Part shown: positions 17,474 to 24,079 of the stretch, in pieces
Numbering within the stretch: position 1 is the stretch's first letter
How the letters are laid out: each line of letters starts with the position of its first letter
NCBI GenBank assembly: GCA_949051815.1
Contig: CARQVR010000036.1
Span: 1-32,159 of the forward strand
Source of the DNA: an uncultured Lachnospiraceae bacterium
Lineage (GTDB): Bacteria; Bacillota; Clostridia; Lachnospirales; Lachnospiraceae
Length of the DNA stretch: 32,159 nucleotides
Direction of reading: 5' to 3'
Program-made: the position numbers and the translations under genes
Notes under the pieces: generated by a model
Databases searched by the model: none
The model's input: the letters and a program-made list of their open reading frames with translations, nothing else
What the model was told of the DNA's origin: nothing

Positions 17474-18361
17474 ATGAGTCCTTTTGAACGAAAATTTGGA
17501 AAATATGCGATCAGAAATCTTTCTTTTGTGCTGGTAATCTGCTACGCGGTCGGATATGTGCTGCAGCTTGCCGGAGGGGGCGGTCTGGTTCTTTCTTACC
17601 TGACGCTGAATCCTTATGCCATTCTGCATGGACAGATCTGGCGGCTTGTGACGTGGATTCTGATTCCGCCGAGCAGCGGAGGCTTGTTCTTTACGCTGCT
17701 TATGCTGTATTTTTACTGTTCTCTGGGGACTTCCTTAGAGCGTACATGGGGGACGTGGCGGTACAATGTTTACCTGTTTCAGGGTATGCTCTTTACCATA
17801 GCAGGCAGTTTTCTGCTGATGGGGTACTGCTATCTCTTTAAGCCGGAAATCTCTCTGATGGGCGCGGTTTTGACGATAGATACGCCCTACGAGTATTTTA
17901 CGGTGATAGCGATGGTGTTCAGCACATATTATATTAATATGTCGATTTTTCTGGCCTTTGCGGCGACATTTCCGGATGCGCAGGTACTGCTTATGTTTAT
18001 CATTCCGATCCGTGTGAAATGGCTGGGAATCATATATGCGGTGATGCTCACCTTCCAGTTTATCGGAAGCACGGTATACGGGAAGTTTGCAATCGGTGCG
18101 TCCCTGCTCAATTTCGTGGTATTTTTCCTGACCTCGCGGAATATGATGCATCTGAACCCGAAGCAGATCCACAGAAGACAGGAATTTAAGCGGGATGTGA
18201 GAAGGAGTACGGGCATTACCAAGCATAAATGCGCGATCTGCGGCAGGACAGAGGTGGACAGCCCGCAAATGCAGTTCCGTTTCTGTTCCAAGTGTGACGG
18301 GAATTATGAATACTGTGAGGAGCATCTGTACACACATACGCATATAAAGCGGTCGAATTGA
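17474..18361 (+). CDS. Rhomboid-like membrane protein with C-terminal zinc ribbon
   Basis: The 295-residue product has about six hydrophobic segments between residues 15 and 220 and features of the rhomboid fold: GQIWRLVTWIL near 53-63 and LERTWGTWRYNVYLF at 88-102. The protease motif GxSG with its Ser, and the partner His, are not visible, so it is probably a non-proteolytic, Derlin-like member. The soluble tail (about 225-295) has Cys253, Cys256, Cys271, Cys274, Cys281 and His284/His288/His290, which look like one or two zinc sites. GGGAG is well placed before the ATG. No partner gene is obvious; the following sigma-like gene is 134 nt away. A role in membrane-protein handling is only an inference from the fold. 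Confidence 0.72.
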   Translation: MSPFERKFGKYAIRNLSFVLVICYAVGYVLQLAGGGGLVLSYLTLNPYAILHGQIWRLVTWILIPPSSGGLFFTLLMLYFYCSLGTSLERTWGTWRYNVYLFQGMLFTIAGSFLLMGYCYLFKPEISLMGAVLTIDTPYEYFTVIAMVFSTYYINMSIFLAFAATFPDAQVLLMFIIPIRVKWLGIIYAVMLTFQFIGSTVYGKFAIGASLLNFVVFFLTSRNMMHLNPKQIHRRQEFKRDVRRSTGITKHKCAICGRTEVDSPQMQFRFCSKCDGNYEYCEEHLYTHTHIKRSN

Positions 18362-18495
18362 CCAGTTTTGCTTATATAATAGCAGGTGTTTTGAAAACGT
18401 GTGCTATCAAATGGAAATGACTGGCGCTGTGAATGGATTTAATAACGGATGCTTTTAATTAGTGAGCGAATGGCAGGGAGGAAACGGGGAAGCTT

Positions 18496-19245
18496 ATGGT
18501 ACAGGAAACGGTGTTTGCCGGGATTTTGGGGGAAGTCAGGAAAAAGGCCAGAGCGCAGCAGAATTTCATAACAAAAACAGAGGTGGAGGAAGCGTTTTCG
18601 GCGCTTTCTCTTTCTGCGGAGCAGATGGAGCTGGTCTATGACTATCTGCGGCAGAATAAAATAGGCGTGGACGAGCCTGCGGAAGCGGACGCCGATCTGG
18701 AAGAGACAGAGAAAAATTATCTGGATTCCTATCTGGAGGAGCTGAAAGCGATCCCGGCGGTCACGGAGGGGGAGAAGGAGGCCATTACCCTTTCCGCCAT
18801 GGCGGGAGACGCGGATGCGGTACAGCGGCTGACGGAGCTTATGCTTCCGGAGGTTCCCCGGATTGCCAGACTCTATACGGGACAGGGAGTGAGTCTGGAG
18901 GACCTGATCGGCGAGGGCAATGTGGCGCTTTCTCTCGGCGTCACCATGCTTGGGGCGTTGGAGCACGCGAAAGAGGCGCAGGGTATGCTTGTAAAAATGA
19001 TGATGGACGCCATGGAGGACTGCATCGCGGAAAATGCAGCGGAAGAAAAGAGCGATCAGAAAATCGCCGATAAAGTAAACAAGGTGGCGGATGCGGCGAA
19101 CGCCTTGCAGGAAGAGCTGCGCAGAGCGGTGACGGTGGAGGAACTGATGGATGAATCCGGGCTTTCGAGAAAGACGATTGAGGATGCCATACGCATAAGC
19201 GGCGGCAGGATAGAATCCATCGCGGCGAAGCAGGAACTGCTGTAG
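18496..19245 (+). CDS. Sigma-70-like protein lacking region 4
   Basis: The 249-residue protein resembles the front part of a primary sigma factor. Residues 24-56 look like region 1.1 (KTEVEEAFSALSLSAEQMEL), 77-110 like region 1.2 (DSYLEELKAIPAVTEGEKEA), and 129-150 like the core-binding region 2.1/2.2 (GQGVSLEDLIGEGNVALSLG). Residues 210-236 look like region 3 (VTVEELMDESGLSRKTIEDAI). The aromatic DNA-melting segment of region 2.3/2.4 and the whole helix-turn-helix of region 4 are missing. It may bind RNA polymerase core without classical promoter recognition, or be a decoy or regulator. The next gene starts 69 nt downstream and may be co-transcribed. The family resemblance is moderate and the function is unknown. 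Confidence 0.65.
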   Translation: MVQETVFAGILGEVRKKARAQQNFITKTEVEEAFSALSLSAEQMELVYDYLRQNKIGVDEPAEADADLEETEKNYLDSYLEELKAIPAVTEGEKEAITLSAMAGDADAVQRLTELMLPEVPRIARLYTGQGVSLEDLIGEGNVALSLGVTMLGALEHAKEAQGMLVKMMMDAMEDCIAENAAEEKSDQKIADKVNKVADAANALQEELRRAVTVEELMDESGLSRKTIEDAIRISGGRIESIAAKQELL

Positions 19246-19314
19246 CACAAAGAGAAGGGCTGCGTGAGGGACAGGGGAAACCAAGGAACGGCAGATCGCG
19301 GGAGAGGGAAACGG

Positions 19315-19737
19315 ATGGAGACGGAAAACAGGGATTATAAATACTTCATGCAGGATACGGGATCCGTTTATCTGGGCGCGAAGCTGAGTTATGCGGAGAT
19401 TTTGCAGGATGAAATGGTGAATTTTAAATATAAAAGTATTGTGGAGCATTATATTTTTAAGGACACTGAGCCGGAGACCACGTTGGAGAGCCATCTGTAC
19501 TACATGACGAAGGAGCAGTTTTCCTGCCGGACATATGAGCAGCTCAAAGCGAAAGTAAAGGTCAGCATTCTGGAGGAGCGGAAATCTCTTTTCGGTAAGA
19601 AAAGGACGGGCTATGTCACGAAGCTTATGCCGCTGTCGGAGCTTGCGGACATGAATCTGGCACAGAAAAAGGCGAAGGGTGTGGTGATTCAGGAGCTCGC
19701 TTTGTCGAAGCTGGGATTGATGGCATTCAGCGTCTGA
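19315..19737 (+). CDS. Protein of unknown function downstream of the sigma-like gene
   Basis: I do not recognise this 140-residue protein. It is soluble and charged, with no signal peptide or membrane segment. Residues from about 10 to 60 contain several aromatic positions (DYKYFMQDTGSVYLGAKLSY), and the end is Leu/Val-rich (GVVIQELALSKLGLMAFSV). I chose the ATG at 19315 because GGGAGAGGG lies just upstream; an in-frame GTG at 19264 has no ribosome binding site. It sits 69 nt after the sigma-like gene with no terminator between, so the two may work together. Confidence 0.55.
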   Translation: METENRDYKYFMQDTGSVYLGAKLSYAEILQDEMVNFKYKSIVEHYIFKDTEPETTLESHLYYMTKEQFSCRTYEQLKAKVKVSILEERKSLFGKKRTGYVTKLMPLSELADMNLAQKKAKGVVIQELALSKLGLMAFSV

Positions 19738-19791
19738 ATGCGTTGCGCGATAACTTACATGTAACTTTTCGCAAAAATTTTTCAATACCTC

Positions 19792-19820
19792 TTGATTTTG
19801 ACAAAATTATTTGATAGAAT
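19792..19820 (+). promoter_or_regulatory. Promoter of a very short transcription unit
   Basis: TTGATT at 19792-19797 and TAGAAT at 19815-19820 are 17 nt apart. An intrinsic terminator begins only about 25 nt after the expected start point. Confidence 0.5.
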
Positions 19821-19826
19821 TGCTTT

Positions 19827-19888
19827 TGTAAAATTCCCCTTTTACACTGGACAGGTGATCGGCCCTAGGGCTTCACCTGTTCTTTTAT
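19827..19888 (+). ncRNA. Candidate small RNA of about 60 nt
   Basis: The interval between the promoter at 19792-19820 and the end of the terminator at 19888 holds no open reading frame with a ribosome binding site. It would be transcribed as a short RNA with a C-rich single-stranded 5' part and a strong 3' hairpin. I do not recognise a known RNA family. It could also be a decayed leader whose gene was lost when the adjacent repeat element inserted. Confidence 0.3.
19850..19888 (+). terminator. Intrinsic terminator directly before repeat copy A
   Basis: ACAGGTGA at 19851-19858 pairs with TTCACCTGT near 19872-19880, followed by TCTTTTATTT. The repeat element starts within 3 nt of the T-rich tract. 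Confidence 0.65.
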
Positions 19889-19890
19889 TT

Positions 19891-20020
19891 CCGCGAATAA
19901 GCAGAGTCAGAAAGCGTCAGAGACAGGCTGCATGCTTGCATGCAAGACAGTCTGTGACGGTTTATGACGAGCAACGCGAGCGAGAAATGCGAAGCATTTG
20001 GAGACTCTGCTTATTCGCGG
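19891..20020 (+). repeat. Palindromic-ended repeat element, copy A (130 bp, MITE-like)
   Basis: The copy begins CCGCGAATAAGCAGAGTC and ends with the exact reverse complement, giving 18 bp perfect terminal inverted repeats. Internal palindromes include TGCATGCTTGCATGCA and AAATGCGAAGCATTT. It carries no transposase. It lies 3 nt beyond the stop codon of the ABC ATPase gene. Copy B at 23040-23167 is the same element in opposite orientation, with most internal bases matching. The structure fits a non-autonomous mobile element or a large REP-like repeat. Confidence 0.85.
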
Positions 20021-20023
20021 CGA

Positions 20024-20827
20024 TTATCTTGACAATAAGATCCGGTCGTTATCCAGCCGCTTTCCGGCGCACACCCTGAACTGCTCCAGCAGATCGTCTA
20101 CGGTGAGTTTCCTGCGTTCTTTCCCCGATACATGAAAAACAATATGTCCGCCGTCCATCATAAGCGTGCGGTTTCCGAGAGAGAGGGCCTGATGCATGTT
20201 GTGAGTGACCATCAGGCAGGTAATCTTACGCCCGGCAATGATTTTCTCTGTGAGGGCGAGCACTTTATCCGCTGTGGCAGGGTCAAGCGCTGCGGTGTGT
20301 TCGTCGAGCAGGAGGAGGCGGGGCGTTACCATGGTAGCCATCAGCAGCGTGAGCGCCTGTCTCTGGCCGCCGGAAAGAAGGCCCGCGGGTTGCTTCATCC
20401 GGTCTTCCAGCCCCATGTCCAGAAGGGCGAGCTGTTCTTGGAATTTCTTTTTCTCATTCCTGCTGATCCGGCTGAAACAGGCGTGCTTTTTGGTGGATGC
20501 CCGCAGATAGGCGAGAGCCATATTCTCCTCGATGGTCATGTGGGGCGCGGTTCCCTTTAAGGGATCCTGAAAAAGGTGGCCGATTGCTTTGCTCCGCACA
20601 TGCTCTTTGCGGTAGGTGATGTCCTCACCGTCCAGAATGATCCGGCCATTGTCTGCGAAAAAGCTTCCCGTAATGGCATGAAAGAGCGTAGATTTTCCCG
20701 CGCCGTTGCTGCCCACAATGGTGGCGAAATCGCCGTCTTCCAGAGTAAGGCTCACGTTGTCAAGCGCCTTTTTCTCATTGACGGTGCCGGGGTTAAAGGT
20801 TTTGGAAACGGAATCAATGACTAACAC
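20024..20827 (-). CDS. trpZ: ABC transporter ATP-binding protein, TrpZ-like (tryptophan uptake)
   Basis: A 267-residue cytoplasmic ATPase that powers the permease encoded just upstream. Walker A is GSNGAGKST at about residues 39-47, the ABC signature is LSGGQRQ, and Walker B is LLLLDEHTAALDP, where His replaces the usual Pro after DE. The D-loop and H-loop (MVTHNM) are present. The start is GTG and overlaps the end of the permease gene by 14 nt, so translation is coupled. The stop codon is 3 nt from repeat copy A, which now forms the 3' end of the operon. The Trp assignment rests on the T-box specifier upstream of the operon and family resemblance to trpXYZ. Confidence 0.85.
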   Translation of the reverse strand: MLVIDSVSKTFNPGTVNEKKALDNVSLTLEDGDFATIVGSNGAGKSTLFHAITGSFFADNGRIILDGEDITYRKEHVRSKAIGHLFQDPLKGTAPHMTIEENMALAYLRASTKKHACFSRISRNEKKKFQEQLALLDMGLEDRMKQPAGLLSGGQRQALTLLMATMVTPRLLLLDEHTAALDPATADKVLALTEKIIAGRKITCLMVTHNMHQALSLGNRTLMMDGGHIVFHVSGKERRKLTVDDLLEQFRVCAGKRLDNDRILLSR

Positions 20828-21767
20828 TGGCAGATTCCTCCTTTCTGCGGATGCGCCGGTGGATGCTTCTCTGTCTGTAGAACGTGGACTTCTCCTTAAG
20901 ATAAGGGAAGGCGATGGCGACGGCTACAATGATGGCGGAGACCAGTTTGAGGGCTTCCGCAGGCACGTTCATGCGCAGTGCAAGTGCCACGATAAACCGG
21001 TAGAGACAGCTTCCTGAAATAACGCCTATTATTTTTCTGGGAATGCCGCCTTTTCCGATAAGCGTTTCTCCGATAATCAGGCTGGCCAGAGCGATGGTGA
21101 CCATGCCGGTGCCCAGATTGATGTCACAGGATTTCTGGTACTGTCCAAGGAGCGCGCCGGAGAGGGCGGTCAGCGCGTTTGCGGCGCACAGTCCTACGGT
21201 AATCATAAATTGCGGATTGATGCTGGAAGCGCGCACCATATATTCGTTGTCCCCGGTGGCGCGGATGGAGAGACCAAGCCTCGTGTTTAAAAACAGGGAG
21301 AGCAGGACGCCGGTTATTATCACTATGACAAGGACGATCAGCAGTTTATACCAGTCCCCGTACCAGTCGCAGGAGAACTTTTCCTTTGCCAGACTGAAAA
21401 TGGTTTCGCAGGCGAACAGATTCACGTTGGAGGAGAAGTCCATCACGGCGATATTGACTGTGTAAAGCCCGGTATTGACGATAATGCCTGCCAGAATGGA
21501 GGGAACCCCCATTCTGGTCTGTAAAAAGGCAGTGACGAAGCCGGAGCAGATGCCCGCGCCCATGGCGGCGAAGAAGGCCAGAACAGGGTGGCCGGAGAGC
21601 GTAACCATGGCGCCCACCGCGCAGCCTAAGGTAAAACAGCCGTCGGTGGACAAATCCGCGATATTTAAAATGCGAAAGGAGAGAAACAGCGCCAGCGCCA
21701 CCAGAGCGTAAATACAGCCTAATTCCAAGGCGCTGCGCAAGATAGAAAGTGTAAATATTGTACTCAT
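20814..21767 (-). CDS. trpY: ABC transporter permease, TrpY-like (tryptophan uptake)
   Basis: A 317-residue integral membrane protein of the branched-chain-amino-acid/simple-sugar permease superfamily. Eight or more hydrophobic segments are visible (for example LGCIYALVALALFLSF and LLIVLVIVIITGVLLSLFL). It would form the channel for the lipoprotein-delivered substrate. AGAGGTAT precedes the ATG. It follows the substrate-binding gene after about 106 nt and overlaps the ATPase gene, as expected for a single uptake operon. Confidence 0.85.
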   Translation of the reverse strand: MSTIFTLSILRSALELGCIYALVALALFLSFRILNIADLSTDGCFTLGCAVGAMVTLSGHPVLAFFAAMGAGICSGFVTAFLQTRMGVPSILAGIIVNTGLYTVNIAVMDFSSNVNLFACETIFSLAKEKFSCDWYGDWYKLLIVLVIVIITGVLLSLFLNTRLGLSIRATGDNEYMVRASSINPQFMITVGLCAANALTALSGALLGQYQKSCDINLGTGMVTIALASLIIGETLIGKGGIPRKIIGVISGSCLYRFIVALALRMNVPAEALKLVSAIIVAVAIAFPYLKEKSTFYRQRSIHRRIRRKEESASVSH

Positions 21768-21873
21768 AGGATACCTCTTTTATAATAAAAACGGTTGCTA
21801 TTTTTAACTGTAATTTTAGGTACAGGGGAAAAATTCGCTTTTTATGGCGGTGTGATACTGTGGGTGCAGGTGT

Positions 21874-22998
21874 TCAGTGAAATTCTTCCGCGGTCTGGAT
21901 TTCCACCAGACTGGAACATTTGTCTGCAAACATGCTGTAGTCGAGGCTGATTGCTTCTGCCGTCTCGGTATTGACGGTGGCGATGCCATTGTCCATGGTC
22001 TGCACGGCCATGGAAGCGGGATCTTTGCTGTTTGCCAGAATGTCCACAGCCATGTCTGCAGTGGCCGTGCCCAGCTCCACATAGTTGACGCCGTAACCCA
22101 TAAATGCGCCGTTTAGTGCGAAGGAGTCCGCGCCGCCGTAGTGGGGCACTTTCGCGTCGATGAATTTCTCGTAGATGGCAAGTTCTGCCGTCATCACGTT
22201 GTTGTCGGTGGGGGTGAAGACGGCCTCCGCACCGGCGGCGAGCAGGGCGTCCGCCGCAAGGGAGATTTCCCCGTTGTTTGTACCCGTCTTTTCCACCACA
22301 GTGATGCCTTTTTCCTGGCAGTAAGCTTTGGCGGCGGCGATGGCTGCGGTGGAAGAGTCCTGACTCTTGTCATAGAGAAGTCCCACTGTCTGGAGATCCG
22401 GGTCTGCGGCCAGCATCAGGTCGAAGACAGCCTCCGTGTTCAGGGCGTCCGAGGTGCCTGTGATGTTGGAGCCGGGAGCATCCATGGAAGCCACGAGTCC
22501 TGCGCCGACAGGATCAGATACGGCGGAGAAGACCACAGGGATCAAAGTGCCGTCGTCCCGGGGATTTTCTGCCGTAGCGTTCTGCATCACCATAGCCACC
22601 GGTGTTGCCACGGGGATGATGAGATCCACGTCGGAAGCGATCAGGTCTGAGGCGATCTGGTTCATGGTGGTGGCATCTGCCTGCCCGTTGTAGGTATAAT
22701 TTTTGTAGTCGAAGGAAACGCCAAGTTCCTCACTCTGGTTGTCAAGCTCCGCCTGAATGGCGGCTACGATCTGGTTTAGGGACGCATCGTCCACATACTG
22801 TACGATACCGATTTTGTAGGTCTGGCCGCCGGAAGAGGCGGAACCATCTACGGGAGAGTCTGCGGATGGTTCGGTGGTGTCTGTACTGCCAATGGATGTG
22901 GCAGAGTCCACGGTGTTCGCGCCGGATGCGCTACAGCCTGTGAGAGCGGTGGTGAGAACCGCGCCGGTCAGTAACAGTGTCATAGTTTTGTTTTTCAT
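21874..22998 (-). CDS. trpX: ABC transporter substrate-binding lipoprotein, TrpX-like
   Basis: A 374-residue precursor with a lipoprotein signal peptide ending in LTGC (Cys22), then a Ser/Thr-rich linker, then a two-lobe binding domain of the ABC_sub_bind type (YKIGIVQYVDDASLNQIVAAI, VDLIIPVATPVAM, IPVVFSAVSDPVGAGLV). It would capture substrate outside the cell and pass it to the permease. The ATG at 22998 is chosen because AGGAGG sits 8 nt upstream and the signal peptide starts there. An in-frame ATG at 23094 adds 32 residues, but about 19 of them are encoded by repeat copy B and would block lipoprotein export. The UGG T-box upstream makes tryptophan the likely substrate. Confidence 0.9.
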   Translation of the reverse strand: MKNKTMTLLLTGAVLTTALTGCSASGANTVDSATSIGSTDTTEPSADSPVDGSASSGGQTYKIGIVQYVDDASLNQIVAAIQAELDNQSEELGVSFDYKNYTYNGQADATTMNQIASDLIASDVDLIIPVATPVAMVMQNATAENPRDDGTLIPVVFSAVSDPVGAGLVASMDAPGSNITGTSDALNTEAVFDLMLAADPDLQTVGLLYDKSQDSSTAAIAAAKAYCQEKGITVVEKTGTNNGEISLAADALLAAGAEAVFTPTDNNVMTAELAIYEKFIDAKVPHYGGADSFALNGAFMGYGVNYVELGTATADMAVDILANSKDPASMAVQTMDNGIATVNTETAEAISLDYSMFADKCSSLVEIQTAEEFH

Positions 22999-23039
22999 AA
23001 TAGTGTCCTCCTGTCTCAGATTGGGTTTTGGGGGTGCTT

Positions 23040-23167
23040 GCGCGAATAAGCAGACTCGAAATGCTTCGCATTTCTCGTTCGCGTTGCTCGTCATAAGTCG
23101 CCAGAATCAATCTTGCATGCAAGCATGCAGCTTGCTTCTGCCGCCTTCTGACTCTGCTTATTCGCGC
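23040..23167 (-). repeat. Palindromic-ended repeat element, copy B (~128 bp, MITE-like)
   Basis: The ends are inverted repeats of CGCGAATAAGCAGAGTC with one mismatch (CAGACTC at the 23041 side). Compared with copy A it is in the opposite orientation and shares the central palindrome TGCATGCTTGCATGCA and the stretch TATGACGAGCAACGCGA. It is inserted between the T-box terminator, whose T-run ends at 23168, and the substrate-binding gene. Confidence 0.85.
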
Positions 23168-23204
23168 AAAAAAACCGCCTCAAGCAATAGATGCTTGAGA
23201 CGGT
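23168..23204 (-). terminator. T-box regulated intrinsic terminator
   Basis: On the - strand ACCGTCTCAAGCA (23204-23192) pairs with TGCTTGAGGCGGT (23186-23174), followed by seven T. It competes with the T-box antiterminator at 23224-23237. Confidence 0.85.
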
Positions 23205-23487
23205 AATAAACATAGGTTATTATCGCGGTACCACTCAAATTGATACAGGAAGTATGACTCCCCGATCCACTTTTTCCATATACAATCATATATGCCGCCT
23301 TGGTAACGGGCGCGGTTCCCGCCGGGGATTACTTTGTCGGTATGCACTGACATTTCCACCCGGCCTCGAAAGTCCATTCGGTATAAGTGCCATGCCGTCT
23401 TTCACCAGCCGACGGCTCTCTGTAATGGGTAACCCATACTTACTACTCTTTCTCAAAGGTTTCGGATATGTGCTTTTGCAATTAATT
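23168..23487 (-). promoter_or_regulatory. T-box riboswitch with Trp (UGG) specifier
   Basis: The - strand leader has the T-box landmarks in order. There is an AGTAAGTA motif in Stem I, GAGAGCC with an apical GGCTGGTGAAAGACGGC segment, and a specifier loop reading GAA-UGG-A (UGG at 23376-23374). The specifier is followed by CTTTC, which can pair with GAGAAAG on the 5' side. The conserved T-box UGGUACCGCG is at 23233-23224 and a terminator follows. Uncharged tRNA-Trp should stabilise the antiterminator and switch on the downstream uptake operon. The specifier reading is by eye from loop position. Confidence 0.88.
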
Positions 23488-23493
23488 TATTAC

Positions 23494-23522
23494 ACAATAA
23501 TACTTTTGTGACAGATTGTCAA
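23494..23522 (-). promoter_or_regulatory. Promoter of the T-box leader
   Basis: On the - strand a perfect TTGACA (23522-23517) and TATTGT (23499-23494) are 17 nt apart; transcription would begin near 23487, just before Stem I. Confidence 0.7.
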
Positions 23523-23559
23523 ATGTTTTTTTATTATTTTCAACTCGCGGAATCTGTAT

Positions 23560-23771
23560 GTTTATCATACAGCAGATACCGCTTTTGCTTATGAAAATGG
23601 ATTATTCGGCCTACGCGATGGCACCGGATCCCGTGAATATGGTGGTGATTTTATGCATCTATCTTTTCCGCAAAAAAGGAAGGGACGATTGTGCCGCTGG
23701 TGATTGCTCACGGTTTCTATGATGTGCTGACGTCGGTGGGGCTGCCGGTTTTTGCTTATTTGTTGAAATAG
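23560..23771 (+). pseudogene. Remnant of a CPBP-family (CAAX protease-like) membrane protein gene
   Basis: A first frame encodes MAPDPVNMVVILCIYLFRKKG and then runs into nonsense. Shifting by one base at the six-A run near 23673 gives IVPLVIAHGFYDVLTSVG, followed by a hydrophobic end and a stop at 23769-23771. The HGFYD segment fits the last conserved motif (HxxxN/D) of CPBP intramembrane proteases. Only this C-terminal end is present; the N-terminal catalytic EE motif is missing. It is therefore both truncated and frameshifted. The last codons overlap the promoter of the next gene pair. Confidence 0.55.
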
Positions 23772-23790
23772 TTTTTGATTAGGGTATAAT
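23763..23790 (+). promoter_or_regulatory. Promoter of the toxin-antitoxin-like pair
   Basis: TTGAAA at 23763-23768 and TATAAT at 23785-23790 are 16 nt apart. AGAGGAGGG follows shortly before the ATG at 23825. Confidence 0.6.
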
Positions 23791-23824
23791 AAAGTTATAA
23801 AACCGCAGAGGAGGGAAGAAAGAT

Positions 23825-24079
23825 ATGTGCGTGGTTTCAATTAATGTCCCGGAAGAAATACTGTTGGATCTTCACGAAGATATGAATGATTTTGCGGAAT
23901 ATATGAAAAAAATGCTTGCGGTGGATTTGTATAAAAACAAAAAGGTATCTCTTGGTTATTGTGCCAGTGTTGCGGAAATGTCGAAGGAAGAGTTCATAAA
24001 GTATCTTGGGATGAATGGGATTTCCATATTTGCATTTGCGTCTGAGGAGGAACTTCTGGAGGAGATGGAGAATGCGTAA
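23825..24079 (+). CDS. UPF0175 family protein, probable antitoxin
   Basis: The 84-residue product fits the UPF0175 family, small proteins usually encoded just before a DUF3368 PIN-like protein and thought to act as its antitoxin and DNA-binding autoregulator. The N terminus VVSINVPEEILLDL resembles a short strand-helix element, and the segment KVSLGYCASVAEMSKEEFIKYL matches the family core. The C terminus is acidic (ASEEELLEEMENA). The gene has a strong AGAGGAGGG site and its own promoter. Its stop overlaps the start of the next gene by 8 nt, as is typical of such pairs. Antitoxin function is inferred from context. Confidence 0.75.
   Translation: MCVVSINVPEEILLDLHEDMNDFAEYMKKMLAVDLYKNKKVSLGYCASVAEMSKEEFIKYLGMNGISIFAFASEEELLEEMENA

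Noticed and set aside
18439..19785. 448-codon - strand open frame opposite the sigma-like gene and its neighbour
   Set aside because: The residues are Arg/His/Leu-rich as in antisense shadows, and the + strand frames have ribosome binding sites and sigma-like motifs.
19891..20020. Insertion sequence with transposase
   Set aside because: The element is only 130 bp and codes for no transposase; it is listed as a repeat.
22999..23094. Start of the substrate-binding protein at 23094
   Set aside because: The extra residues come largely from repeat copy B; AGGAGG and the lipoprotein signal peptide support the ATG at 22998.
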